Assembly (NCBI GenBank): GCA_023091665.1
Contig: JALJCQ010000009.1
Location: forward strand, 186,001-250,000
Direction: 5' to 3'
Source of the DNA: Pythium myriotylum
Lineage: Eukaryota; Oomycota; Peronosporomycetes; Pythiales; Pythiaceae
Length of the DNA: 64,000 nucleotides
Shown here: positions 21,366 to 32,958 of the stretch, one piece after another
Layout of the letters: each line of letters starts with the position of its first letter
How positions within the stretch are numbered: the first letter of the stretch is position 1
Notes under the pieces: generated by a model
The model's input: the letters and a program-made list of their open reading frames with translations, nothing else
What the model was told of the DNA's origin: nothing
Databases searched by the model: none
Program-made: the position numbers and the translations under genes

Positions 21366-24300
21366 GGCTCTTGCTAAACATACCAAACCTCGGTATGTAT
21401 TTATGTATGCAGCGCAGGTATTCGGCAAAACAGTACCGAACAACTACAGCACAGGTGCGAGCTTTTCGAGAGCATGTGTTCCTGTGCAGTTGCCACCGGT
21501 AAATTTCTCCACGGTGGTTACTCTGTTTGTTCTGTTTGGAGATCAAGACTTCCGAGTCTCGAATGACCGAACTGACAGGCTTCAAAATAGACTTGAAGGA
21601 TTCTGAACGGTGGGCTTTGTAATCTGTCAAAATGACCAAACATAAGCAGACCGTGTTAAGATGCATCAACTCGCTTCAGATCCACGCAACACGCGACAAA
21701 CTAGGATGGGTTTAAGTGTACGTATACGTATGCGTAGTGATTTCGAGCAGCTACTCAACCAATTTCTGCATCACATCGCTAATCATTGCTATGTACCGGG
21801 CTCGATATGCATGGGCATTCGTTTGTTTCACGAATTGCTGCCGAAAAAGCATGATCTCCAAGAAGACACAGCAGAAAATACCGCAGCTGGATGAATCTCC
21901 TTGCTCCAAGTCGTACCACGGCTGAAACGTGATCTCTCCTCCTTTCACATGAACTAACACATCTTTGCGAACCATTTTTTCGAGATCTTGGAGACGAGAA
22001 GCCCTCGTTGCAGTACCAAGTGGGTCAAATAGCGTACAGATACGAGTCTCGAGGTCCAAAATAAAAGCCTGCCAATGAACACCTCCAAGATTCACAACGC
22101 TGATCACGCGCTTGTTTCCGTATTGAAACGGGTCCATTTCGAGCATCACCTTCTCTCGACGCGAGTCTCTGAATGTAATGAAATCAGGTAGTATCACACC
22201 CACATGTTCGTGAACACTACATATACACGAGATTATTGCGTTGACAGCCATCGTATTCAGCCACATGTCGGATGCAATGCGCTGAATAATTTCAGCCCCG
22301 CGGACATCTAGTAGGGGAGCCTTGACAAGGCCAAGTGGCATCATTTCACAAGCCGCGATGGCATCGTTGACGAGATTCTACGAAGAGACAATAGTCAGTA
22401 ACACGTAAGTGTCGAGGAGTTTGCAGCAATATAACCTCATCAGCTGTAAACGTCAGGTTATTGAACGGAAACGGCAACCGAGAACAGTCCATCTTTGTTC
22501 TCTTCAGCCATTCTATGGCAACTGTGACAGCGTAAACTTGATCCACTGCCTTCGCATATTGATGCATAGTTCGGAGCTGAGACAGGCTCAGACAGCCCAT
22601 TCCTTCGCCAACTAGAACGACATGCATTGCACCAGCCTCCTCATCGAATTCGTCGTACACATCATTGATATCTTCCAGAAGTTTTGTGACAACGTGATCT
22701 TCGAGAATATATCGAACTGTTGTTGAATCTACAATAACGTGCTCGTCACGTTTGAGAACAATCATGGATTCAGCTGATGTGCGATATATTGGTATTCCGC
22801 AAATCTGCATACAATACAACTCAGTCGACGAATACCGAACGTAATAGCAGACTACTCACCAAGGGCAGCACAGTTCGGTAAGAGTACCAACTTGTTTCTA
22901 ATGCCGCGTGCGCATCCGCGAGACTTAGGTGTTTGACATCGATGGCTTCAGTAGCGACATACTGCATAGCTTGCTTCCTAATCTTGTCATACAACTTCTG
23001 TCGTTCCGTTGATGCCATTCGATTACGAGCTGTGCGGATACTGATACAACCAGGCAGGGTGAACTCTGTTCGGTTTGTACCTCGTTCATTTTGACATGAC
23101 TTCGGCGCCACAGCTGGTATTGATGTGGCCTCAGGAGTTGCTGCAAATCTACCAGAACAATTTGTAGCACGATCTATCGAATGAACCGAGTCGCCGAACT
23201 CATTCTGATCGCTCCGAGAAATTCTAGGCACCTCGCCGGCGTCGAGTAGAGATTTGAAAGTCTCAAGAGCGTGCATGAGTTTATCGAACATATCTGCGTT
23301 TTTTAGCGCCAGAATTCCGCATATAGGTTTTGTAAGAGAGAGGGCGCGATTGTACTTGTCCTGTTGCCGAAGATCCTGCACTCTCGTGGTGCGGGCATCT
23401 GTGATTTGATAGCTTCCTGGTAGGAGCTCACCGGACTTAATGTTATTCTTAGGGTTCCGGACGGACCAGCGCATGGTGATGTGCTTGAAGGGGATGATGC
23501 TTTCGTACGCTTTGTGTTTGCGAAAGAAAAAGACATGGCGACACGGTAACAGACGCACTTGAGCAAAAAAGCACGAGCATCGAAACGTCTGAACGGAGCA
23601 TCGGAGCAAAGATATCGTTAGGTGTGGCCTTCAAATGTTGGACCAATGATGGTTCGATCAAACAATAAAATACCTCGATGTTGATTGTGTGCTCAGAACC
23701 CGTCTCGTTTTCTGTGCTTTGAAGTATGGCATTGCCGTTAGACTCACGAACTGTGTATCTGGCCTTGCCACTTTGAACGAAGTTGTACTCAGCCTGCGGA
23801 TATCCGATTAACCTCTCAACAAAACATGAACACTCAAAGACATACCGAAACCAAATCGAATGCGTGACCGCTCACGGAATGGATGAGTTGGTTCAGTTCA
23901 ACGTCGTCACCTTTGTGGACTTTGGTACCAATCTTGGTCAGCGCTTCGATGTACTCATCCTCATCAATTTCTTGTAACTCGTTGATAGCTCTTATTGTCT
24001 CCTCCATGTCCATACCAGCGCGGACCACTCGTTTCATCGCACCCCACTTGGCTTCTATGCTGTTGTTGGTATTGTTACCCAAATGAGCAACATTCTGTCG
24101 ATGATACAGAACCCACTCAATCTGTATCTCATCCCAGTTGTCTAGAAAATACTTGTATAGTCGATGTCGCCTTCCGCTCGCAGCTCTCCCATCGTCAGGT
24201 GCGCGGAAGGCAAGTTCGGCTATGCTTTCGAGTTCTTCGCCGTCCTCCAACAATGAAGATGCAACTTCCTCTTCCTCGTCGACCAGAGGACCGCATGTAT

Positions 24301-26965
24301 CCCCATCACGTTCTTTGTCGTATTCCTCATCTTCGGACTCTGTATCACTACCTAGTGCTTTAGCCAACAAAAGTTTTAAAGCCTCGTACGTGGGTCGCGA
24401 CTTCGCGTAGACCATTGCACGAAGTATACCGACAATTTCATCCTTCTCGTCTCCAGTTCCGCGCACAAGCTTCTTGACCTGAAAACAGACTGGTTCACTT
24501 GTCTACAGAACATTACCAAATACCAAACAGCATACCTGCTTTGCAAAAACTTTGATAACGTGATAGTGGCACAATAGAATTCGAGCCCTCGGGAAATAGC
24601 GCTTCAACAGAGATCGCTCACGAAAGTCCTTGTCGACTATGATTGCCCTAACATCATCACATCCAGCATTATGCTTTTGAAACATGGCAATCGCGTCTTC
24701 CATGTTGTCCATCGTTTCCCGGTGGAGCAGAGCGTGGTTTACGTATTGACCCTTACACAGCGAAGTGTACGTGAGCATAGATCAGTTGCATCAAATACAA
24801 GGTATACAGTAGTACCTTCCCGAAAATGTCGTGTATGAGGAAACTGAAGAGCAGAAACTTATTCTTGTTCGTACCATGTGTGCAGTCCACCATCATTACT
24901 TCTGGGCATGCTGCAAACCAACGTCGCATGCGACCTGACTGCCAAACAACTGACTGGGTCTCCTTGGTCCGAGGTTCGACAAATACCCTCCCCCAGTTGC
25001 CCTGCGTGGCCGTGTACGTGTCAAACGTGTTGTTTAAACGATCTTCGACAGTAGTTCCGGCTACCCGATCCCTCTTAACACGTGCAATTAAATTGTGTAC
25101 GTCTTTCCTGAGAATCGGCATCCCTGATATTAAAGATTAGTAAGCGAATTCAGTGGATTAACAGACCGATCAAACTCACCTGTTTCTGCACGTAGTGTGC
25201 GAAGAATCCCATGAACGTCAGATCCGGTTCGAAGCATGCGATCCACGTCTCTGGCCAGTTCTGGATTGTATGGCAGACGTACTTCTTTATATTGCTGGAA
25301 TAACGAAGCTGAGACATCGTGATTGTGGCCACCAACAGCTCGCCATGTGATGGCCCACCCACTCTCTCGTACGGTCTCTTGTCTTTTCTTTGCGTTAACC
25401 CGAGAAACAGTAGCATTCACCTTTGCAGCGCAACCTGTGTACCGATAGAAGCGGCGCTCTCTGGTTCCGGCTGTATCCACAACAGTATCTGCCGCTGATT
25501 CACTGGCGTTCCCTTCCGGAACGACTGAATGAAGGACCTTCTTCTCAGTCCGCTGGGGCTTAAACCCATTGATGCATACGTACGTTGCTGCATACCTCCC
25601 CCATTCCAGTGGAATTTCGGTACGATCATCTTCGGACACTGATTTTGATTCGCCATCGTCTATATCATCATTTGGTTGAGATACTGCCATTCGTTTGTGT
25701 TGTTGGCGAATTCGGGATTTCACACTTGTGCTCGTCCTTTTTCTAAATAATTGGAACCGCTCGAACATGAATTTATGGAAGACTTGCTCGAATTCAGACC
25801 ACGAATTGAAATATCGCTGAAGACCCTTTGCAAATTCTCCGTTACAGAGATGAGGCATCGGAGTTGCGCGAATGATATCCTCTGGATTTGATTCATTTTC
25901 ACTGAGTTCCCCCTCGCGACTTTTGATGCACGTTTGGTCGTTCGGTGTTGATGCGGTTAAAACCGAACCACCCACGTCGGCATTCAAATGAATTGACTCC
26001 GTCTCGTGGCGTTGTTTCTGTCGCGCCCTCTGCTTCTTTTGTGATTTTTTTGATTGGGCGCGGCCCATTTTTTTTCGATTTGTTAGCAACGACAATTGCT
26101 GGGTTTGGATGGCGCTTCCTCTTTTTCGTCTTTGTTTTCATCGAGCTGGATGCCAATCGAGAAGTAGTACTTTCCTCCTCTTCACTACCGAACGTCGAGT
26201 CATGATCATCACTAGAGGCTGATGATGAGCCAAGCTGATCATTTTCAACCTCTTTGCTCAGATTATTGGCAAGCTTCGCGTCGCTTTCCACTTCGGACTG
26301 CGTCGATCGTTTTCGTGTGTCTTGAAGCGCTTTGAGCCTAGCATTATATTGAGAGCGGGTTTCTCGCGAGAACGCAACTCGTATCTCTGGTGGACGGTCA
26401 GTTGGGCGAGACGACATCGGTACTCTGCTTCTCAACACCCTATCCGCGTTTGTCTGTCGACAGAAAAGAGGTTAGTTCTCCTACGACTTCGCGATTTGGC
26501 CAATGCCTCCCGCAGCCTCTTATACATACAGATCGATATCGGGTATTCTTGATCGGAAGCTGAAACCACCACCATGACCTCGAATAACAGCAGTCATAGG
26601 TTCGCCTCAGAAGCAGTTACTCCCCGCGTTGGCGAAAGCTGAGGCGTTCAACCAGGGCCATCGCCGCCTCGCGAACTTGTGCGCCTTTGCCGACGCGACC
26701 ACGAAGCTGCTTACAGTCAACGCGGCCGCCAGCGCAATGTGCGACATCGCCGAGGTATCTCGTATGGATACGTCGGCTTTGGGTTGTATTGGAAGGGTAC
26801 ACACGGGTTACACTCTCATCCTCGCAGACACCGTAATTTATTTCACTGGAGAGTATTTTACTTCCCAGTGGAAAATCTCCATCTGTGTGTTCTGTAGAGT
26901 TTGGTATATTACACAAAACCGCCCCAGTCTTTTACAGAACATGTTCGGTATGTTTAGCAAGCGTC
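21366..26965 (-). mobile_element. Complete Mutator-like element (MULE) with a Ulp1-type protease, 5600 bp
   Basis: Bounded by short terminal inverted repeats. The left end begins GGCTCTTGCTAAACATACC (21366) and the right end, read inward on the minus strand from 26965, begins GACGCTTGCTAAACATACC. These differ at 2 of the 19 bases. It is flanked by the 9-bp duplication GTAAATATC. It carries one 8-exon gene on the minus strand. Inserted in the 3' flank of the right-arm LPMO-like gene copy. The intact boundaries indicate relatively recent transposition. Confidence 0.92.
21751..26417 (-). CDS. MULE transposase - SWIM zinc finger - Ulp1-like cysteine protease fusion
   Basis: Eight exons keep phase across seven short GT-AG introns: 26417-25180, 25123-24816, 24751-24536, 24478-23846, 23793-23674, 23588-22860, 22804-22436 and 22377-21751. 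ATG 26417 is the first Met. Order of parts: a charged N-terminus; a WRKY/FLYWCH-like region (RFYRYTGCAAKVNATV...GGHNHDVS); a MULE transposase with MMVDCTHGTNK and AIIVDKDFRE Asp motifs and ILLCHYHVIKVF; a SWIM finger (CSCFFAQVRLLPCRHV); and a C48 protease domain with His (GGVHWQAF), Asp (LFDPLG) and Cys (SSSCGIFCC). Exon 1 needs one frame correction at the A8 run (26066-26074 on +), so it may be inactive or misread there. Expected role: cut-and-paste transposition; the protease may act on SUMO-like conjugates. Confidence 0.85.
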
Positions 26966-26974
26966 GTAAATATC
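26966..26974. repeat. Right 9-bp target-site duplication of the MULE
   Basis: GTAAATATC, matching 21357-21365 exactly. Confidence 0.9.
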
Positions 26975-27266
26975 CGTGAGTGTCGTTCACGCGTCCATGC
27001 CACTACTGTATCTTGTATTGCGTGGCAAAGACACCAGGCTCAAGTTCGGAACAGCGAACGGCGATACAGTATCGCAGGATTATTTGAGGTTTTTGAGGTG
27101 ATGCTAGATTGGCGAGGCTGTGTATGTACTAGAGAGCATCACCGCTGCGCTGGGCTGCTAACTGGTCGAAGCCCCATTCTCCATTTCTGTATTATAGCAA
27201 AATTAATTTTTATTTATGCGTAGCACAATGACCCATAAATCTTTTTCCTCTTTCCGTTTTTTTCAT

Positions 27267-28312
27267 TCATACCAGAGATGTTGAGGAAGTCCTTTGTTTA
27301 GCGAGCCTTTGCCTCTCGGCAGCATAACGTGATGGTCCCCGGGTTTCTGGAGTAATCTTGTCCACAAACTCGATGGATTTGACGGTCCCGATGAGCTGCT
27401 CAGCGTTACGAGCACCCAGCATGACCGTGGACACGTTCGGGTTCGAGGCGGTCCAGGCGATCGACAGTTGCGCCAACGTGCATCCGAGGCGGTGGGCGAT
27501 CTTCGGCAAGTCGCGAGACTTCTCGACCTTGACCTCGAACTCGCCCGCGAACTCACGAAGAGCAGCCGCGGTCATGCGCGAGTCGCTCGGAATCCCCTGG
27601 CTGTACTTGCCCGTGAGCACACCACCGGCGAGTGGAGACCACACGGTCGTACCCAGCTTGAACTTGGTGAAGAGGTCCATCAACTCATGCTCGACCTTGT
27701 CGCGCTCGAACATGTTGTACTGTGGCTGCTCCGTGATGGGACGGATCATGCGAGACGGTCGGCGATGTCGCCCGCCTTCTCGATATCTCTGGAGGACCAC
27801 TCGCTGGTACCCCAGTAGAAGGTCCATCCTTGGTTGATGATGAAGTTCATGGCGCGCACGACTTCCTCGATGGGAGTGAACTGCTCTCCTCGATGACTGA
27901 ACACGACGTCGACGTACTTGACCTGCATGTCCTTGAGCGTCCGTTTGATGCCCTCCACGAGGTGCTTGCGCGAGTTGCCGATGCCGTTTGGCCCCGAGTC
28001 GTACTCTCCCTTGCGCCCGAGCGAGATCTTGGCCGTGAGCACGAGGTCTTCACGGGTCCAGACGCCTTCCTTGATGCCGCGCTGGATGGCATACTCCATG
28101 AACTCGTCGCCGCGGCCGTCGTTGTAGATCTCGGCCGAGTCAAAAAAGTTGATGCCGAGACCGTACGCGGTCTTCATGACGTCGTACCAGGTGTCCTTGG
28201 CCGAGTTCGTGTAGTAAGTCATCCAGTTCCCGAGCGACAAGGTGGAGACGAGGAGTCCCGAGTCGCCGAGGAAGCGGTAGGTCATGTTGTGGTTCTTGGG
28301 GGGAGTGACCAT
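27267..28312 (-). pseudogene. Aldo/keto reductase, voltage-gated K+ channel beta-subunit type, frameshifted
   Basis: The ATG at 28312 opens MVTPPKNHNMTYRFLGDSGLLVS, then INFFDSAEIYNDG (catalytic Asp and Tyr), VLTAKISLGRKG (catalytic Lys) and a YVDVVFSHRG strand. This is the NADPH-dependent AKR barrel in its Kv-beta-like subfamily. The first frame stops at about 27746 after DIADRLA, and the fold continues in another frame with RMIRPITEQPQYNMFERD, SPLAGGVLTGKY and VMLGARNAEQL. A one-base deletion near 27749-27753 explains the break. The extreme C-terminus after VDKITPE also no longer resembles the family, so the gene is probably inactive. A single-base assembly error could mimic the first lesion but not the altered end. 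Confidence 0.8.
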
Positions 28313-30086
28313 GGTTGAAATGGTCGATGAGGTGGCGGAGGTGGCGGAGGTGGTGGAGGTGGTGGTTGTCGGCAGTGGTGGGACCGAAGCAGATCGCAGA
28401 ATGAGGAGGTGCGAGAGGAGAGGAGGAGCTTTCGGATCGTGGTGATTCTCGCTTCATCTGGTTGGCGCCAAGGGTTTGCGATGGTAGCGACTCACAGTCA
28501 ATCGAAGCTCTCTGTCGAGTGTCCACTGACCAAAGTTGACGTCGTCTGTTTTCTGTCGATCGTCGGTCCGTGTGGTGTGCATCTGTGACGGTGCGTCTGG
28601 ACCACCATCGCGTCCAGTGACGGTGTGTCTGGATCACCATCGCGTCTCGTGATGGTCCGTGTGGATCATCATCCCGAGAAGAGGACGGGTCGGCTCGTCA
28701 CTTGTTACACGAGGTGCGTCGATTCTGTTCATGTCTCTGTCTGCATGTCTAGGTTTCAGGTTTGTTTGTCTGGTAAACGTCGATACCCCCCCCCCCCCCC
28801 CCCCCCCCCCCTCGCAGACCATTGGCTCGAAACGTGGATGTAGAACGTTGGAAGACTGTCGCGGGCGTCTGCGGTGGCTGCGGAGGCTGTGGAGGCGGTG
28901 TTGCCGCGTCCTTCAGAGTCTCCGGCTCGGGCACGGGAGCGAACGCAGAAACACTGATCGTCTGGACTGAGATTAGCTGCGGCACTGGCACCAGCAATGG
29001 CAGTGGCACCGGCACAGGCTTTGGTTTTTTGTATTTTAGACGTTCAACAGCGAGGGAAGCCTCAACGTATACGAATTGTAACCTGGTTACATCCCTCCGC
29101 TTGACGGACACAAACAGGTGCAAATCTACAGTAGTTCTTCAGGTCCGATGAATCATCCTTCCCGAAAGAACAATCGTACCTAACCATATGATCTTGCACA
29201 AAGTATCAGCCGTCTCCCTTTTTTTGACTCTATCACTGTACTCCACCGTGATCTGACAAAAAAATTTCAAGAAATTACCAAAAGCTCTCATGTCTCCCGG
29301 ATCGCAGGAACGTAACTTGCTTCTGACCCCTGTCGCTTTGACGTCTGCGTCTTTTCTCCGAGAGACTTTTGGTAAGGTTCGATGCGCACCTTGAATAGGG
29401 TCCTTAAAAGCGGTGAGTTTGCTGAGGAACAACCCACGGTTACTCGTGGTTACACGCCGGTTTGATTATAATGGGGCTTCGCCCAATTAAATGAGTTCGA
29501 AGTATGCGATGCCTTTTAGAGCACTGTTATCTTGGCTAGTGTACTGAAGAAGCATTTGACAGGGCCTTTTGTCAAAAATAACCGACACAAAAGAGCGAGA
29601 GCAAAACCGTCTTCCAGTGACGTGGCACTCACCCACCTTGGTCCGCCATCGAACCACGTATGATTTGGTGAGATATGCACGTTGTCATTTGTCTTCTTGC
29701 CTGTCCGCAGACAATCATCCACAACACAGTGGGACGGATGCAACGCTCCCGTCCTTTCAAAATTGATGTTTGTGCCTGCGAGATGATATTGTCCGCGCAG
29801 AGCTCTCGGCAAAACCTCCTTCAATTGCATATATTGCGGTTCATATTACCATCATTTTCTGGAGCCGAAAGGCATCGCGTAGTTGATCCGTTTCCAGCTG
29901 CTACGGCATCACCGTGCGAGACAATCCTGCATTTCATGGTGGTAAGAAGCGCTTGCGCTCCTTGCAACGTTCTAATCCACACACGAGCCTCTTCCCACCC
30001 TCACATCTGGTTGAAATGTGAGGCGCTCTATCAGATAACGCCAACGGATCAAAGAGATCATGACTTGGTGGATGGACTGAGCTCGC
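28313..30086. other. Long intergenic region with a C26 homopolymer
   Basis: About 1.8 kb between the reductase and the LPMO gene. C26 lies at 28786-28811. Short frames on both strands lack any family resemblance. No RNA gene or mobile-element boundary was recognised. Confidence 0.5.
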
Positions 30087-30103
30087 TCTCATTCTCAAAT
30101 TTG
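30087..30103 (+). promoter_or_regulatory. Inr-like core promoter of the LPMO gene
   Basis: TCTCATTCTCAAATTTG lies 27 bp before the ATG at 30131 and fits the oomycete initiator with one mismatch. It supports 30131 as the true start, although the frame is open upstream to 29675. Confidence 0.6.
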
Positions 30104-30130
30104 CAGCGACCCAGCAGCACACTCCAAGCC

Positions 30131-30679
30131 ATGAAGACCACAGTTATCGTCGCCTGTTTCGCCGCTGCTGCAGCCACGCCATCTCTTGTCTCCGGCCACG
30201 GATATATGTTAGTGCCCAAGGCCTTGACCCCCTCCTCCGGCAACCCATCTGGCCCTGCCGTGAAAAAGATGGGCGTTTCCATTCTGCCGCCTCTTCAGGG
30301 AAGTTCATACGGCGGTACGGCGCAATCTAACCTCGAGTCGTTCACGAAAGCGTTCAAGGCGAGCCCGTACAAGTCGCTGAAGGAGTTCATCGAAAAAAAG
30401 TCTCCGGCTACGCCAGCGTGTGGTAACATCCCTGCTGGCGGCACTCCTCAGGACGTGCCCGACGAGGTGCAATGGTCGGGATTTACCGCAAATCACCTCG
30501 GTCCGTGCGAGATCTGGTGTGACAACACGCGCGTGTTTCAGGACGACAACTGCGCGGGCAAGTACACTCAGTTCCCAGCCAAGATACCTATCAACAAGGC
30601 TGGCTGTACCAATGCGAAACAACTCAAGCTGGTATGGCTGTCAGGGCTCCAAGAAAATTATTCAGTTGCAGTAACTTGT
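30131..30679 (+). pseudogene. AA17-type LPMO with intact histidine brace, 3' end replaced
   Basis: Signal peptide [22 protein letters not shown] is followed directly by HGYMLVPK. Cleavage would expose His23 as the N-terminal copper ligand. The second His is His122 in [12 protein letters not shown]. These are the two ligands missing in the LPMO-like genes at 12273 and 18771. The cysteine pattern and [11 protein letters not shown] core are kept up to a final ENYSVAVTC (30679). Beyond that the frame stays open into unrelated AT-rich DNA and a hAT transposase, so the native stop and any tail are gone. AA17 enzymes of oomycetes oxidatively cleave pectin (family knowledge). Whether this copy is still expressed is unknown; the globular domain may be nearly complete. 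Confidence 0.75.
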
Positions 30680-31018
30680 CATTGTATTGTATTGAATTAT
30701 GGATTATTTTTTGTCGAGGCTCCAGTAAAATATAGTATTTGGCCAATAATAATTGACTGGCTTTGCCACCACACGTTTATGATCACACAACACTCCAACC
30801 GCATGTTCCTCCTTCTCTGTATGCTCAATCAATCGTACCTCACTCGATTTAAGCTTGACCGTACGCTTCGTCACGTCTGTTTGCTCAATCGTTCCCTACT
30901 CTTTCAATTCGACTCGTTAGGTTGGTCTGTGCATGCTCAAACGTTTCGTTCCCACTCGACCCACTTGGCCATTCCTCAATTTACTACTGAGCACAACAAG
31001 AAACCTCCAACACCCACC

Positions 31019-32161
31019 ATGTCCAACCGCCAACTCTGCGACTTCTTCTTTACCCAAGTCGACACTGATCACTACAAGTGCAACATTTGCAGTGTCCGGC
31101 GCAAGCAAGCACCTCGCACCGGTCTCACCAACTTGATCAGCCACCTTGCGGCTCGCCATCCTACGTTTCAGGACGAGTACACGGAGTTCCAACGCCGGAA
31201 CATCACCCCGTTGGAAGCCTTCGGCTTTGTGGATGCTGACACGAGCAATATGTACGATTGGATGCGATGGATTGTTGAGCGTAACCAGCCTTTCTCTGAG
31301 GTGGCAAACTCTCTCACACGTTCGGTCGTGAAGATGCGTCCTACAACTGTTGAAACACTCAAGGTCTACATGCGCCGCGTGTCCGAGCGTGTTGGTGCTT
31401 TCATCGCCAGTGAGATGGGGTCATCGTTCGGACTCATGTTCGACGGTTGGTCTTCTGGATCTTTGCACTTTGTCGCAGTGATTGCCGTCTACTGTGTGGA
31501 CAACGATCGTCGCCAGCGTTTGATCGGTATCTCTCCAATGGAAAATGGTCAAGACGCTGATGCGCACATCGTGCATCTCGATGCAATTCTGGATGTGTAC
31601 AACAAAACTCGAACAATGGTCAAGTTCTTGGTCGGTGACAACTGCGCCACCAACCAAGCTGTTGCGACCAGGTGGGGTGTACCGCTGATCGGGTGTGCAA
31701 GTCACAGGTTCAACCTGGCTGTTGTTCGATTCATTTCTGAATCTGATGATCTGATTGCTCAGATTCAAAATCTTATGATTCATCTGAGAACGCCGAATAA
31801 TGCCGCCGAGCTCAAACGGCACACCCACCTGCGTGCAATCCGATCGAACGCTACGCGTTGGTCATCGGTCTTTCAAATGATTGATCGCTTCTTGGCCATT
31901 CGCGACGCCGTTATGAACGTCCATGCTGTTGAAGAACTGGTGCCTCGCGGGCATGCCCAACGGCGCATTGCGGCACTGCATGCCAAGTTGGTGCAGCTTA
32001 ACAGTGTTTGTGTCAAGCTGCAATATCCTGGACGTTCCCTCGCCGATGTTCGGCATTTGTTCGACGCCTGCATCGAGATGTGTCATTATCTCGATGCAAA
32101 GGCGCCCATCGTGCACTCGCCGGCATTCGAGCGGGCAGTTGTTCGTCTTACTGTGGTATAG
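31019..32161 (+). pseudogene. hAT-family transposase, truncated by a retroelement
   Basis: ATG 31019 opens a BED zinc finger ([12 protein letters not shown]...[13 protein letters not shown]). An RNase-H-like transposase core follows, with the first Asp in [10 protein letters not shown], a [11 protein letters not shown] strand with the second Asp, and the [10 protein letters not shown] segment typical of hAT proteins. The C-terminal half, with the catalytic Glu and the hATC dimerisation region, is missing: the frame ends at 32161 just where the retroelement leader begins. The upstream frame is continuous with the LPMO sequence, but that is chance read-through. Confidence 0.85.
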
Positions 32162-32958
32162 CGCCCCGATTCCGCGGGCATGAGTTTCTGCAAGCGCTAG
32201 GTGGCCGGTCAGGCGAAGGTGTCCACGACCAAGTCCCAAGGAAGTGATCAGTCTGGCGTACCCTTAGTACCCAAGCCAAAACGAAGTGAACAGTCTGGCG
32301 CCCAAGTCAAGATTCCGTATTCCAGACTCGGCGGTACGAGTTATCGTATTTCTCTTTATTTAGAAACCTCACATAAAAAACAGTAGGAGTAGGAACCTTA
32401 TATTTGACAGATTTCAGTAGGTAGGAACGGGTGCTTGCCACCCAATAACCCACGGAAAAGGGGGCGATTCTCCGCCGCTAATTCCGTGGGAGTCAGTCCA
32501 GAATTTTTCCTCCTTCTCGTAGAAGCCCCCTGATCCTCCCTCAACAGTAGCCCGTCAGTATCTCGAGGAAGTTACTAAGAGTTTCGAAGTGATCAGTCTG
32601 GTCGATCGGCCGCCTGTTTTGGGTACAGTCGCGATCCGAAGTGATCAGTCTGGCCGAGGGCCGGGTGGTTTTGCCTGCGCTTCCTGCCAAGTTCCCCGTA
32701 GGAGTTCTCCAGGAGCTTCATCGTCTCCAAGCCGTTCTTTCTTGCTGCCTCTAGACTTGTGAGGGTCTAGTTGTAGTGTCGTGTCAGAGTTCCGGGTCTC
32801 CGCTTCAAAGAAGTTGTGATATCCGGGTCTGAAGCGAGTGTTCGAAGCACGCAAGATCCACCCCTTTCCTGAGAATATTGTTGCCGTCGGTGACTCAAGA
32901 GCGAGCCTACGTACGCCAGGTGCCCGTTTTTGATTCTGCCACACGACAACTGGTGCGT

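Noticed and set aside
22346..22819. Separate gene between the SWIM and Ulp1 regions
   Set aside because: It is exon 7 of the MULE gene: flanking GT-AG introns (22378-22435, 22805-22859) keep the reading phase.
28786..28811. C26 tract as a regulatory element
   Set aside because: Long C/G runs occur in several non-coding spots here (15504, 19794, 20069) and look like slippage products. Length may be unreliable in sequencing.
29675..32161. An 828-codon open frame joining LPMO and hAT transposase
   Set aside because: The frame begins far upstream of the Inr and ATG at 30131, and the middle is AT-rich sequence without coding character. The LPMO and the transposase each have their own ATG. Continuity of frame is chance read-through, not a natural fusion.
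32162..32877. 5' LTR of gypsy element 1
   Set aside because: No pair of TG...CA ends or a repeated copy could be found because the 3' end of the element is missing. Boundaries would be guesswork.
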